The position numbers and the translations under genes are program-made. A model generated the notes under the pieces. The model was not told the DNA's origin and ran no database searches. It was given only the letters and a program-made list of their open reading frames with translations. Positions 17,923-27,381 of a DNA stretch of 61,188 nt are shown piece by piece (positions within the stretch are counted from its first letter, which is position 1; the number at the start of each line of letters is the position of its first letter). Origin of the DNA: Lachnospiraceae bacterium (GTDB taxonomy: Bacteria; Bacillota; Clostridia; Lachnospirales; Lachnospiraceae); the NCBI GenBank assembly GCA_017935565.1, contig JAGBHK010000018.1:1-61188 (forward strand), read 5' to 3'.

Positions 17923-17951
17923 TTGACATTTTTTCTTTCATACCGTATACT
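17923..17951 (+). promoter_or_regulatory. Promoter of the tRNA-Val/tRNA-Met pair
   Basis: TTGACA and TATACT separated by exactly 17 bp, 24 bp before the first tRNA base. Near-consensus strength, as expected for stable RNA. Confidence 0.92.
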
Positions 17952-17975
17952 AATGGACGTGTCTGACGACACTAT

Positions 17976-18048
17976 GGGATCATAGCTCAGCTGGGAGAGC
18001 ATCTGCCTTACAAGCAGAGGGTCACAGGTTCGAGCCCTGTTGGTCCCA
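17976..18048 (+). tRNA. tRNA-Val (anticodon TAC)
   Basis: A complete cloverleaf. The acceptor GGGATCA pairs with TGGTCCC (one G-U). The anticodon arm is TCTGC-CTTACAA-GCAGA with anticodon TAC, the T arm is ACAGG-TTCGAGC-CCTGT, and the discriminator is A. CCA is not encoded. Confidence 0.97.
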
Positions 18049-18055
18049 TACCTTT

Positions 18056-18129
18056 GGCTAAGTAGCTCAGTTGGCTAGAGCACGCGGTTCATACCCGCGG
18101 TGTCAGGGGTTCAAATCCCTTCTTAGCCA
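18056..18129 (+). tRNA. tRNA-Met (anticodon CAT), probably elongator
   Basis: A complete cloverleaf. The acceptor GGCTAAG pairs with CTTAGCC. The anticodon arm is CGCGG-TTCATAC-CCGCG with anticodon CAT, and the T arm is AGGGG-TTCAAAT-CCCTT. The first acceptor pair G-C and the loop resemble elongator Met. An initiator would have an unpaired first base and three G-C pairs in the anticodon stem. tRNA-Ile2 (lysidine-modified CAT) is less likely. Confidence 0.92.
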
Positions 18130-18131
18130 CT

Positions 18132-18162
18132 AAAAAAGCACTGTAAAAACAGTGCTTTTTTT
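18132..18162 (+). terminator. Terminator of the tRNA-Val/tRNA-Met transcript
   Basis: Stem AAAAAAGCACTGT with ACAGTGCTTTTTT and loop AAAA, beginning three bases after tRNA-Met. Confidence 0.92.
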
Positions 18163-18294
18163 GTTTTCATTCTCACTTTCACTAAAATACAAATATTTGT
18201 CAATTCGCCCCTCTTTTTTCATCTCAGTCAAAAATTCCTACCACTTGTGAAATAAATCACCACTTTTTCTAATACCCATTTATACTATAAACAA

Positions 18295-18365
18295 GATGAG
18301 ATGTGAGAGTTTTTCACCACAGATGTTCTCTCATCTATAGCTTATTTTTTCTCTCACATCTCATC
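18295..18365. repeat. 15-bp inverted repeat flanking a 41-bp loop next to the flagellin fragment
   Basis: GATGAGATGTGAGAG (18295-18309) and its perfect complement CTCTCACATCTCATC (18351-18365). On the plus strand it is followed by G and seven T residues, so it could be a long-loop terminator. On the minus strand it follows the flagellin stop by 6 bp. The loop holds a smaller hairpin (AGATG-N6-CATCT on the minus strand). The rest of 18163-18294 holds nothing recognisable. Confidence 0.6.
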
Positions 18366-18371
18366 GTTTTT

Positions 18372-19739
18372 TTACTGTAAAAGTCTAAGCACTCCTTCAG
18401 CGTCATTCATCATTTGAGCCATAATGGCTTCGCCTGCCTGCATCAAAATACTATGTTTTGACTGAGCAACTACTTCTTCGGCCATATCTAAATCTCTAAG
18501 TCTTGATTCAGCTGCCTGAGTGTTCTCTGAAGCATTATTATTACTATTAATAGCATGCTCCAATCTATTCTGTTTTGCACCAAAATCACTTCTTATTGCA
18601 GAAACTTTTTCCAAGGCCTTGTCAATTCTGTCAAGAGCCTTGTCTCCATATTTTGGTTTTGTAATTGCAATTGAATTAATACCAAGAGAAACAGTATTAA
18701 CAAGCGGTTTACCAAGCGAAATGAAGTCTCCCACTTCACTGCTAAGTTGGATATTAATAGGTTCCTCTTCACCCTCTTCACCATATTCATTGTAGAACAA
18801 ATCCTGTTTTGCGCTTCCTGAAATATTATTAATCTTGTGTTCACCAAGCTTATAATAACTTAATTTTAAAACATTATCATCCATTTCAGCGCCGACTGGT
18901 GCATTTGCTGCGGTAAGCAATTCATTAACCTTATTTATAAGTTCTTCTGAGGTATACTCATCTGGCGGAATTGTTATAGAATAATTTGTACCATCTACAT
19001 CAAAGCTCAATACATTTTTTCCATCTTCTATTGTAACACCTTCCGAAATATCCTTTGCGCCCTTTACATACGCAGGAACCAACTCACCGTCTGTTTGATA
19101 GAATACACTAAATGCCGCATTTCCACTTACACCGTCAATAATGTATTCACCTTCACCAGGTAATCTTACGCTTTTTGATAATTTAAAGTTTAATGCATTT
19201 GCATCGTTAGAACCTGTAACACCCGTAGTTATTCCACCAATACCAACTTCTATTGTTCCTGGTTCAAAACCCTTAGCCACCATTGCTGCATCAAGTTTTT
19301 CTTGAATCATATCTTTTAAATCATCACCCTTATATGTACCAGCGTCTAGAGTTATTTCAAACTCTGTTGTGTTATTGCCATATTTAAAATCAAGAGAAAT
19401 TGTATCATTTACACCACTTTTAATTTCTACAGGAACATTTCTAACATCCTTACGGCCAATTGTATATGCAATGTCATTAGGTGCTGTACCATTTTCAACA
19501 TAATTAAAACTCAAATCATTGTTCCACTGGTTAATGGTAACTGGTTCAGCAATGCTTACACCATCAACATATGATGTTTCATCAGAAAAATAACCAGCGC
19601 TTGGTGTCGGATTGATATATGTTGTCTGTAATTCAGGTTCCTGTACAACACTTCCTGAATTCGAGTTTACTGATATAGTTCCGCCATTTTTAGTTCCTGT
19701 CAAAACCAATTTTCCATCCGAATTATATGATGCTGTTTT
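18372..19739 (-). pseudogene. 5'-truncated flagellin: central and C-terminal domains only
   Basis: About 455 codons of open frame encode the variable middle and an intact flagellin C-terminal D1/D0 region. The C-terminus includes FGAKQNRLEHAINSNNNASE, ESRLRDLDMAEEVVAQSK and the terminal MNDAEGVLRLLQ. The conserved N-terminal D0/D1 domain that pairs with it in the filament is absent. The frame is closed by TAA at 19742-19740 and a second TAA nearby, and the only starts are weak (TTG at 19709). It cannot make a polymerising flagellin alone. It is either a decayed gene cut by rearrangement at the folBK side or a silent donor cassette. The Asp/Glu-rich middle has no stops or frameshifts, so the truncation looks recent. 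Confidence 0.8.
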
Positions 19740-19830
19740 TTAATCGTTTTAAAAAAAACTTTAATTCTTCAAAATCTTGTGCTAAACTACCCATATCATA
19801 CGAACTATTTTTAGAAAGGATTTTAGAATT

Positions 19831-20649
19831 ATGCATACAGATTCTATTATAATAAATGATTTAGAAATATACGCTAATCATGGTGTGCTTTCAGAGGAAA
19901 CTGCTCTAGGTCAGAAATTTTTGATTTCTGCCACAATGTATACAGACACAACAAAGGCCGGTCTTTCAGATTCTATTGAAGATTCAGTTAACTATGCTGA
20001 TGTCTGCCAATTTATAACAAAATATCTTACTGAAAATACATTTAAGCTTCTCGAGGCGGCAGCTGAAAATCTTGCTACACAGATACTTTTAGCCTACCCT
20101 CTTATTTCTAAAATTGATGTAGAGATAAAGAAACCTTGGGCGCCTATAGGATTGCCCCTTAACTGTGTTTCTGTAAAAATTACTAGAGGATGGCACATCG
20201 CATACATTGCTTTAGGCTCAAATATGGGTGACAAAGAAAAATATTTAAATGACGCTATTACTATGATAAATGACGACGATATGTGTATAGTTAATAAAGT
20301 TTCAAGTTTTATTATCACGCCTCCATACGGATACACCGAACAGGATGATTTTTTAAACGGAGCTATAAAGATTCAAACTCTATATTCGCCAAAAATGTTG
20401 CTTTCATTTTTACAGGAAATCGAAAAGAAAGCAAATAGAGTGCGACAAATCCACTGGGGACCTCGCACTCTTGATTTAGACATATTATTATACGATAATT
20501 TAATTTGTGATGATGATACACTAACTATCCCTCATCCAGAACTTCATAAACGTGATTTTGTACTAATTCCATTAAGAGAAATTTCTCCAAATTGCGTTCA
20601 TCCTCTATTAAATAAACGAATAAATGAATTAATTACTGAAATCTCTTAG
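19831..20649 (+). CDS. folBK: Bifunctional dihydroneopterin aldolase / HPPK
   Basis: A 272-residue fusion that performs two consecutive folate steps. Residues 1-118 are dihydroneopterin aldolase (IIINDLEIYANHGVLSEE, VNYADVCQFI, LLEAAAENLA, VEIKKPWAPI). Residues 122-272 are 6-hydroxymethyl-dihydropterin pyrophosphokinase (YIALGSNMGDKEKYL, WGPRTLDLDILLYD, IPHPELHKRDFVLIPL). The ATG follows AAAGGA. It is convergent with a DUF5050 gene and overlaps it tail to tail by 17 bp. folP and folC lie just beyond on the minus strand, so folate genes are grouped but split over two transcripts. Confidence 0.97.
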   Translation: MHTDSIIINDLEIYANHGVLSEETALGQKFLISATMYTDTTKAGLSDSIEDSVNYADVCQFITKYLTENTFKLLEAAAENLATQILLAYPLISKIDVEIKKPWAPIGLPLNCVSVKITRGWHIAYIALGSNMGDKEKYLNDAITMINDDDMCIVNKVSSFIITPPYGYTEQDDFLNGAIKIQTLYSPKMLLSFLQEIEKKANRVRQIHWGPRTLDLDILLYDNLICDDDTLTIPHPELHKRDFVLIPLREISPNCVHPLLNKRINELITEIS

Positions 20650-21649
20650 GACTGGATTCCTTACCCGTTTTCACGTAAAAAAGTTCCTTATCTGCACCTA
20701 CTTGTAATCTGTAGAAGTAGGTGTAGTTTTTTGTTATATGGATATTTGAAAAATCGCCTTTTTCTATCAATGTTAAATCATTTCCATCCAAATCCATCAT
20801 CATTAATCGATGATCATTTGTATCATTTTCACACTGATAATAAATTACTTCATACTTCGTACTAACATTGTAATTAATACATCTGTCTTTAGTAAGCACT
20901 GTTTCTTTGCCTGTACTTAAATCTTGCTTCATCAAGCAGTAATTATTCTCAACATCAATATAATACAAAACATTATCTTCCACTATTGGCATATAAAAGT
21001 TTCCAGTTTTAATGGTCATCGTCAAATTATCTTCCGTATCCATCTTAACTATATTATGATTACCTGTAACATTGCTATAATAAATATATTCATCATAAAC
21101 GGATACCGGTAAAAAGTCATCTTTACTAACCTTTTCAACCTCTTTGCCATCTATACCAACAGATTTTACTTCAATCAAATCTTCGTCATTATAACTTTGG
21201 AAATATAACTTATTCCCGCTAAGCATCAATGAATCTGCCAACCCCGCATAAAGTTCTACTGGGTCATCACTATTTATTTTCATCCTATATACGCCAAACA
21301 TATTGCCTCTAAATACAACTTCCTGACCACTGTCGTGATTGTATCTGACATAATAAATGTAGTCATTGCAAATATTTATGAATCTAGGTTTATCACTGTG
21401 AACCTTCTCGATGTTATCACCATCTTCATCCATTCTGTACAATTGATTATAATCATTTGGATTCGAAAAATAGATATACCCATTATACTCACAAAACAAT
21501 CCACCATTGTAAAGATTTCCCGCTGTATTTCCTGTTGCATCATCGTCATTATATTCAAATTTGTTAAAATGATAACAAGCAATTATTCCCAAAACTATTG
21601 CGATTATCAACACAATGACTATCACTATTTTAATAATCTTACTCTTCAC
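20633..21649 (-). CDS. Membrane-anchored beta-propeller protein (DUF5050-like)
   Basis: A 338-residue protein. An N-terminal signal anchor (KIIKIVIVIVLIIAIVLGII) is followed by an extracytoplasmic repeat domain of about six YIYYS/YIYFS-type strands (NGYIYFSNPND, NDYIYYVRYN, NKLYFQSYND, DEYIYYSNVT, NVLYYIDVEN). Each is linked to a K/R-M-D-x-D turn, as in DUF5050/low-density-receptor-like propellers. Function unknown, probably ligand or wall binding. Start is GTG with AAGGAG upstream. It lies 14 bp after folP and is likely co-transcribed although unrelated to folate. Confidence 0.82.
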   Translation of the reverse strand: MKSKIIKIVIVIVLIIAIVLGIIACYHFNKFEYNDDDATGNTAGNLYNGGLFCEYNGYIYFSNPNDYNQLYRMDEDGDNIEKVHSDKPRFINICNDYIYYVRYNHDSGQEVVFRGNMFGVYRMKINSDDPVELYAGLADSLMLSGNKLYFQSYNDEDLIEVKSVGIDGKEVEKVSKDDFLPVSVYDEYIYYSNVTGNHNIVKMDTEDNLTMTIKTGNFYMPIVEDNVLYYIDVENNYCLMKQDLSTGKETVLTKDRCINYNVSTKYEVIYYQCENDTNDHRLMMMDLDGNDLTLIEKGDFSNIHITKNYTYFYRLQVGADKELFYVKTGKESSPKRFQ

Positions 21650-21663
21650 AAAAACACTCCTTC

Positions 21664-22482
21664 TTATGCATCAAGAATAGCCTTAGCCATCTTAACCGCT
21701 CTGAAATTTTCTTTTACATCATGCACTCTTATAATACTACAACCTTTTGCGACACCTAAAACAGTAGTTGCAATGGTACCTTCTAATCTTTCTTCAACAG
21801 GTAAGTCCAAAGTCAATCCAATCATCGATTTTCTAGATGTTCCTAGCAAAATTGGATATCCCATCTCCTTAAAAATTTGACAGTTATTAAGTAAGTTGAG
21901 ATTTTGATTTAAATCCTTTGCAAAGCCAAAACCCAAATCTATAATCACCTTATCATCGCTAATTCCAGCATTTTTTGCGATTGATAAACTTTCCTGTAAA
22001 TCGGATTTTACATCATTTAAAAAGTTTGTATATGGGTTAATGTTCAAATCCCTATTATGCATTAAACAACAGGCAACTCCTGCATCTGCTATAACATTTG
22101 ACATTTCCTTATCTGCCTTAAGCCCCCAAATGTCATTAACCAAATCTGCGCCACAATCTATTGCAACTTTAGCAACTTTCGCCTTGTATGTGTCTATAGA
22201 AATAGTCACATCAAAATTATTCTTAATTTTCTCAATTACAGGTGCAACTCTTTCAACCTCGGCGTCTTCTGATATCTTTTCATACCCCGGTCTCGTTGAT
22301 TCTCCACCAACATCTATTATGTGTGCACCTTCAAAAATCATCTTTTCGACCTGATGCAGTGCCCTGTCAATATCACTCCATTTTCCTCCATCAGAAAAAG
22401 AATCTGGCGTAACATTTAAAATTCCCATTATATAAACATTATTATCGAAATCAAACTGTTTATTTCCTATCTTCACTGCCAA
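21664..22482 (-). CDS. folP: Dihydropteroate synthase
   Basis: A 272-residue TIM-barrel enzyme that joins p-aminobenzoate to dihydropterin pyrophosphate and is the sulfonamide target. Signatures are IMGILNVTPDSFSDGG, DVGGESTRPG, ISIDTYK, LVNDIWGLKAD, CLMHNR, IIDLGFGFAKD and LGTSRKSMIG. The first codon is TTG with AAAGG five bases upstream. The next ATG (residue 19) would delete the first strand, so TTG is preferred. It overlaps folC by 23 bp. Confidence 0.97.
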   Translation of the reverse strand: MAVKIGNKQFDFDNNVYIMGILNVTPDSFSDGGKWSDIDRALHQVEKMIFEGAHIIDVGGESTRPGYEKISEDAEVERVAPVIEKIKNNFDVTISIDTYKAKVAKVAIDCGADLVNDIWGLKADKEMSNVIADAGVACCLMHNRDLNINPYTNFLNDVKSDLQESLSIAKNAGISDDKVIIDLGFGFAKDLNQNLNLLNNCQIFKEMGYPILLGTSRKSMIGLTLDLPVEERLEGTIATTVLGVAKGCSIIRVHDVKENFRAVKMAKAILDA

Positions 22483-23692
22483 AATAACCTTTCACCTGTT
22501 TCATATATGATAACGAACCACATACTATTACAATATTTTCTTTATCTTCACACGCCTTATAAAGCGCTTTCTCTACAGTTTCTAAATTTTCTACATTTTC
22601 ATTAATTCGTTCCACAGTACTAGCAAGTATTGCACCATTTAAACCTCTTTCATTTTCCGGGGTAAATGTGTATACTTTCTCAGCAACCGGGGTAATTATA
22701 TCTATCATCTGCTCATAGTCTTTGTCGGCAAAAACACCCATAACCAATGTTATCTTTTCCGTTTTAAACATATCATTAATGGTTTGTTTTAGTGCCGTTA
22801 TTCCGGCAGGATTATGAGCACCATCAATATAAACTATAGGCTCATCATTAATCTTTTCAAAACGTCCCGGCCAATATGCATTATTAATTCCATCAACAAT
22901 ATCATATGGTAATATACCATATTCATAATAATTCAATAAACCAACAACTTCTATGGCTGTACTAATATTTTCAAGCTGGTACAATGCTTTGCTTGTCGGC
23001 TTTATACCCCTATATGCTTTTCCATTTGAGGCTCTATATGTCAATGTTCCATCTGTTTCTCTAGACATTGCATTTTTATTTACACAAAGTAGTGGTGAAT
23101 ACAAACTATCTGCTTTTTCTTTAACAACAGAATATACACTAGCATGATTTTGAGGCGCTAATACAACTCTGCAATAATTCTTAATTATTCCCGCCTTTGC
23201 CTTTGTTATCTCTTCAATACTTTCACCTAAATATTCTTTATGGTCATAATCAATATTAGTAATTACACTACAAAGATTTTTTCTGAACACATTTGTAGCA
23301 TCAAGATTTCCTCCCATACCAGCTTCAAAGATACATACATCGCACTTATTCTTTGAAAAATATAATATAGCTACTGCTGTTTGTTTTTCAAACAAAGATG
23401 GTTCTTTATTCATCTTAAAGCAGGCCGCATCAACTTCTTCCATAAGCGCATCATATTCTTCTTTAGATATATTCACACCATTCATCTGTATAATTTCGTA
23501 TTCATCAAATACAGCTGGTGAGCAATACCTTCCAACCTTAAGTCCTTTTTTTATAAGAATGCTGTTAATATATGTTCCTACAGAACCCTTTCCATTTGTT
23601 CCTGCAATATGTATAACCTTCAACATTCTTTCAGGATTTCCCAAATGAAACAATACCTTTTTAATTTTATCTAATCCTAATTCTATACCCAT
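22460..23692 (-). CDS. folC: Folylpolyglutamate synthase / dihydrofolate synthase
   Basis: A 410-residue Mur-ligase-family enzyme. The P-loop is AGTNGKGSVG (about 30-39), the metal/ATP motif is FEAGMGGNLDATNV, then TNIDYDHKEYLG and DGAHNPAGI. It adds glutamate to dihydropteroate or folate. The ATG follows AAGGTG. An in-frame TAG eight codons upstream shows the N-terminus cannot be longer, so it lacks part of the usual first helix. First gene of the folC-folP-DUF5050 transcript. Confidence 0.96.
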   Translation of the reverse strand: MGIELGLDKIKKVLFHLGNPERMLKVIHIAGTNGKGSVGTYINSILIKKGLKVGRYCSPAVFDEYEIIQMNGVNISKEEYDALMEEVDAACFKMNKEPSLFEKQTAVAILYFSKNKCDVCIFEAGMGGNLDATNVFRKNLCSVITNIDYDHKEYLGESIEEITKAKAGIIKNYCRVVLAPQNHASVYSVVKEKADSLYSPLLCVNKNAMSRETDGTLTYRASNGKAYRGIKPTSKALYQLENISTAIEVVGLLNYYEYGILPYDIVDGINNAYWPGRFEKINDEPIVYIDGAHNPAGITALKQTINDMFKTEKITLVMGVFADKDYEQMIDIITPVAEKVYTFTPENERGLNGAILASTVERINENVENLETVEKALYKACEDKENIVIVCGSLSYMKQVKGYFGSEDRK

Positions 23693-23712
23693 TATAACAC
23701 CTTCAATACACT

Positions 23713-23740
23713 AAAAGCTGTTACATACGCAACAGCCTTT
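23713..23740 (-). terminator. Probable terminator after the lactonase gene
   Basis: Minus-strand stem AAAGGCTGTT with AACAGCTTTT (one G-U), loop of 8. The T-run is only within the stem, so efficiency is uncertain. Confidence 0.55.
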
Positions 23741-23746
23741 AAAATC

Positions 23747-24799
23747 TTATTTTATCTTTGCAATAACTGCAACGTTTGGAGTTTCAACCTTCATAGGCGC
23801 TCCATGTTGAACGATTATTCCATTATCGTAATCAATATTAAAGAATGTGATTTCATTTGTCTCGTGATTCATCGATGCCAAATGCTTATCATCTGGAAAT
23901 ACACAAATCTGCTTTGGATAATCTCCACTTATAGGAAGTACAGACAATTTTTCCAAAGTACCATCTTCTTCATTTCGTTTAAAGAATGCAACACTATTAT
24001 CACCTGCATTACTACAGAACAAATACTTGCAATCTGATGAAAATCTAAGAGCTGCCACAGCACTCTTGTCATTATACTTCTTTCCTAATGTGCTTATCTG
24101 CTGGATAAGTTCAAAGTTCGGTAAATCATTTTCTCCACTGTACTTATAAACATTGACACAATTCATAAGCTGGCAGATAAGATATGCATACTTACCATCC
24201 GGACTAAACAACATACTTCTAGGAGCAGACTCAAGCTCACATCTTAAAATATCTACAAGATTAATTCCACCTGTTTCATGATTAAACTTATATAATTTAA
24301 CCTGGTCAATACCAACATCACAAGCTACAAGGAATTTAGAATCCGGTGTAAGTCTTGTACATGTAATATGTGGTCTAAAGTTTCTTTCAGCAATACTACC
24401 CATACCTTTATGGAATACTTCTGCTGTAAGTTCTCCAACACTACCATCATCGTTAATTCTAACAACCGAAGCCTTACCATCATGATATCCCGCAGTATAG
24501 ATAAACTTGTCCTTCTTATCAACGCTAATATGACATGCTCTCATACCATTTATAGAGCCTAGATTCATAAATTCCAAATCACCATCTTCTAAAATCTTAA
24601 ATGATGATATTCCTAAATCAGATACCGAATAAAGAAACTTTCCATTATTCGCTATTCTAAGATATGATGGATTACCCACTTCTACCTCTTTTCTAGGTAT
24701 GAAGATGCCTTCCTCCATATCAACATCACAAATTGTTATACCTTTAGCCTTACCATGAGTATAAGAACCCACGTAAGCAACATATTTATTTTCAGCCAT
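23747..24799 (-). CDS. pgl: Beta-propeller lactonase (6-phosphogluconolactonase-like)
   Basis: A 350-residue seven-bladed propeller of the YbhE/Pgl (lactonase PF10282) family. Typical pieces are YVAYVGSYTHGKAKGI, NPSYLRIANNGKFLYSV, GMRACHISVDKKDKFIYTAG, RPHITCTRLTPDSKFLVACD, SAPRSMLFSPDGKYAYLICQ and GDYPKQICVFPDDKHL. Members hydrolyse 6-phosphogluconolactone, but some act on other lactones. No pentose-phosphate genes are nearby, so the substrate is inferred from family only. The ATG has GGAGGA upstream. Confidence 0.85.
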   Translation of the reverse strand: MAENKYVAYVGSYTHGKAKGITICDVDMEEGIFIPRKEVEVGNPSYLRIANNGKFLYSVSDLGISSFKILEDGDLEFMNLGSINGMRACHISVDKKDKFIYTAGYHDGKASVVRINDDGSVGELTAEVFHKGMGSIAERNFRPHITCTRLTPDSKFLVACDVGIDQVKLYKFNHETGGINLVDILRCELESAPRSMLFSPDGKYAYLICQLMNCVNVYKYSGENDLPNFELIQQISTLGKKYNDKSAVAALRFSSDCKYLFCSNAGDNSVAFFKRNEEDGTLEKLSVLPISGDYPKQICVFPDDKHLASMNHETNEITFFNIDYDNGIIVQHGAPMKVETPNVAVIAKIK

Positions 24800-24876
24800 T
24801 GTTCCTCCTAAATCAGTTACGTAAATATTGTAATAATTTTACCACTTTTTAGAGATTTATTCAACTAAATAAATTA

Positions 24877-27366
24877 TTATTTAGCTTTCGTACCTTTACC
24901 GTCTCTTTTTGTTGCTTTAAGTTTTCTAAATTCCACCTTCTTATTCTTGTATTCTACGATACTATTATCACCGGCATCCACTACGTAAACATCAGTAATA
25001 TAGTCATCTTTTTCAAGTTTCATACCGCGAACACCAACAGCGCCTTTCTTTTTTTCAGGCACTTCTGAAAGTGAGAATTTGATAAACATACCATTTGCGG
25101 TCTGCAAGATAACATAATCTGTAGAATTGTTTTCAGCACCATCTGCAACAGGTGTAGTAACTGTGTCCATAAAACTAAACTGTCCAAAATCGTCCTCAAA
25201 GCCACCCATTGGATCAAATCCGAAGGAGTCATCATCGCCAAAACCACCGCTCATCATACCCATATCATCATCAAATCCACCTGACATTAACACTGGCATA
25301 TCCATAGTATTCTCATCAATTACAGCATTTTCTTCAACTGTGCCAACAATATTATCACCTGCAGTTGCTGTAATATTTGTAACAATAATACTTGTAACAA
25401 CGTCTCCATCATTGAGTTTTGTAGCCGCAATCGTCTTCTTTATTACATCAAACTCAGCGGTATCAACAATCTTCATCATACCCATCTTTGTTGTAAAGAG
25501 AAGTTTCTTATTCTTTAAACTTTCCGCGTCACAAATATGGATAAGATTTTCATTACTCGTACTATAATTACCAAGGTTATCGATAGGTGTACCCTTGTCT
25601 CTAAACTTAACAAAAGGAATATCACGAACCTTAATTTGATGCATATTACCCTTGTCGGTAAATACACAAATCTTGCTTGTATTCATACATGGGAATATGT
25701 ATTTATTCTCATTATGAATTGCTTCGTTATTACGCTCATAAGAAGCCTTATCAATTGTTTTAACATATGAGAATCTATCCATAATAAAGACAACTTCTTG
25801 TTCTACAATCTTTTCTTCCACGTAAACAGCCACTTCACCATCTTCAATGTGTGTCTTACGAGCAACACCGTACTCTTTTTTGATTCTCTGTAATTCCTTC
25901 TGAATAACCTTTGTCATTGAACGTCTATTGTTCAAAATATCTTCATATTCAGCAATTCGATTAACAATATCTTCATAATCCTTCTGCAATGCAAGAATTT
26001 CCAAACCTATTAACTTATATAATCTAAGTTCTAAGATAGCTTGCGCCTGCTTTTCAGAAAAACACAACTGACTTGCAAGAATCTCAGACTCTTTCGATTT
26101 AAACTTAATATTTGAAGTTTCACCATTTACAAGGCACGCTTTCGCATCCTTTAAACTTTGAGAGCCACGTAAAATCTCAATAATAAGGTCAATGATATTA
26201 CAAGCCTTAATGAGACCTTCCTTGATTTCTTTCTGCTCTAACTCTTTATTTAAAAGAGTTGTATACTTTCTGGTGTATATTTCATACTGGAAATTAACAT
26301 TGTGTACAATAACATCCTTAAGACTAAGTGTTTCAGGTCTGCCATCCACAATTGCGAGCATATTTACGCCAAATGTATCCTCAAGTTTTGTCTTCTTGTA
26401 TAAAAGATTTTTAACCTTTTCAACATCAGCATTTTTCTTAAGTTCTAATACAATTCTAATACCTTCCTTCGAAGATTCATTAGAAATATCAACAATATCT
26501 GTTGTTTTTTTAGTTTCAACTAAATCACAAACATCTGCAATAAATTTACCAATATTGGCACCAATCATTGTATATGGAATTTCAGTAATCACAAGTTTAT
26601 CCTTGTCAGTCTTTCTCTTGCCCTCTTCAAATTCCACCTTACCTCTAAGTTTTATTTTACCAACGCCGCTCTCGTAAATGTCAAGAAGTTCGCTTTTATT
26701 AATAACAATACCACCTGTTGGAAAATCAGGTCCCTGAACATATTCCATTAACTCTTTAACAGTAATGTCATTGTTATCCATATATGCCATAACCGCATCT
26801 AAAACTTCTGATAAATTGTGTGTAGGAACACTAGTTGTCATACCAACCGCAATACCTTCCGCACCATTTATCAATATATTTGGAACTTTTACAGGAAGAA
26901 CTATTGGCTCCTTCTCTGTTTCATCAAAGTTTGGTCCAAAATCAACAACATTTTTATCCAAATCTGCAAGATATACTTCCTGAGTAAATTTCTTAAGTTT
27001 AGCCTCAGTATAACGCATAGCAGCAGCGCCATCACCTTCGATTGAACCGAAGTTACCATGACCATCTACAAGTGCCATACCTTTCTTAAAATCCTGCTCT
27101 AATACTACAAGCGCATCATAAATAGAACTGTCGCCGTGTGGGTGAAACTTACCCATGGTATCACCGACAATACGCGCTGACTTTCTATGTGGTTTATCAT
27201 GATTTAATCCAAGCTGTTCCATTGCGTACAAAACTCTACGCTGAACAGGCTTCAAACCGTCTCTTACATCCGGCAATGCTCTGGCACAGATTACACTCAT
27301 CGCATAGTCTATGTAGGATTTTTGCATCACATCGGAATATTCAGTTCTAATAATTTGTTCTGCCAT
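24877..27366 (-). CDS. Type IIA DNA topoisomerase subunit A (topoisomerase IV ParC / GyrA-like)
   Basis: An 829-residue DNA-cleaving subunit. The winged-helix has ALPDVRDGLKPVQRRVLYAM and HPHGDSSIYDALV. S80 and D84 at quinolone-determining positions are wild type. The catalytic Tyr is Y119 in AAAMRYTEAK. The C-terminal pinwheel lacks a clean GyrA box (QRRGGKG), having only KKKGAVG, which favours a ParC-like decatenase. An acidic Met/Gly/Phe/Asp-rich insertion (about 688-736, e.g. SGGFGDDDSFGFDPMGGF) interrupts the pinwheel. It lies 15 bp after the subunit B gene. A second, true gyrase elsewhere in the genome is expected. Confidence 0.9.
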   Translation of the reverse strand: MAEQIIRTEYSDVMQKSYIDYAMSVICARALPDVRDGLKPVQRRVLYAMEQLGLNHDKPHRKSARIVGDTMGKFHPHGDSSIYDALVVLEQDFKKGMALVDGHGNFGSIEGDGAAAMRYTEAKLKKFTQEVYLADLDKNVVDFGPNFDETEKEPIVLPVKVPNILINGAEGIAVGMTTSVPTHNLSEVLDAVMAYMDNNDITVKELMEYVQGPDFPTGGIVINKSELLDIYESGVGKIKLRGKVEFEEGKRKTDKDKLVITEIPYTMIGANIGKFIADVCDLVETKKTTDIVDISNESSKEGIRIVLELKKNADVEKVKNLLYKKTKLEDTFGVNMLAIVDGRPETLSLKDVIVHNVNFQYEIYTRKYTTLLNKELEQKEIKEGLIKACNIIDLIIEILRGSQSLKDAKACLVNGETSNIKFKSKESEILASQLCFSEKQAQAILELRLYKLIGLEILALQKDYEDIVNRIAEYEDILNNRRSMTKVIQKELQRIKKEYGVARKTHIEDGEVAVYVEEKIVEQEVVFIMDRFSYVKTIDKASYERNNEAIHNENKYIFPCMNTSKICVFTDKGNMHQIKVRDIPFVKFRDKGTPIDNLGNYSTSNENLIHICDAESLKNKKLLFTTKMGMMKIVDTAEFDVIKKTIAATKLNDGDVVTSIIVTNITATAGDNIVGTVEENAVIDENTMDMPVLMSGGFDDDMGMMSGGFGDDDSFGFDPMGGFEDDFGQFSFMDTVTTPVADGAENNSTDYVILQTANGMFIKFSLSEVPEKKKGAVGVRGMKLEKDDYITDVYVVDAGDNSIVEYKNKKVEFRKLKATKRDGKGTKAK

Positions 27367-27381
27367 AATCTCTCTCCATTC

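Noticed and set aside
18295-18365. Invertible promoter for phase variation of flagellin
   Set aside because: The segment between the arms is only 41 bp, no sigma-28 or other promoter is evident in it and no recombinase gene is nearby. A terminator-like role is simpler.
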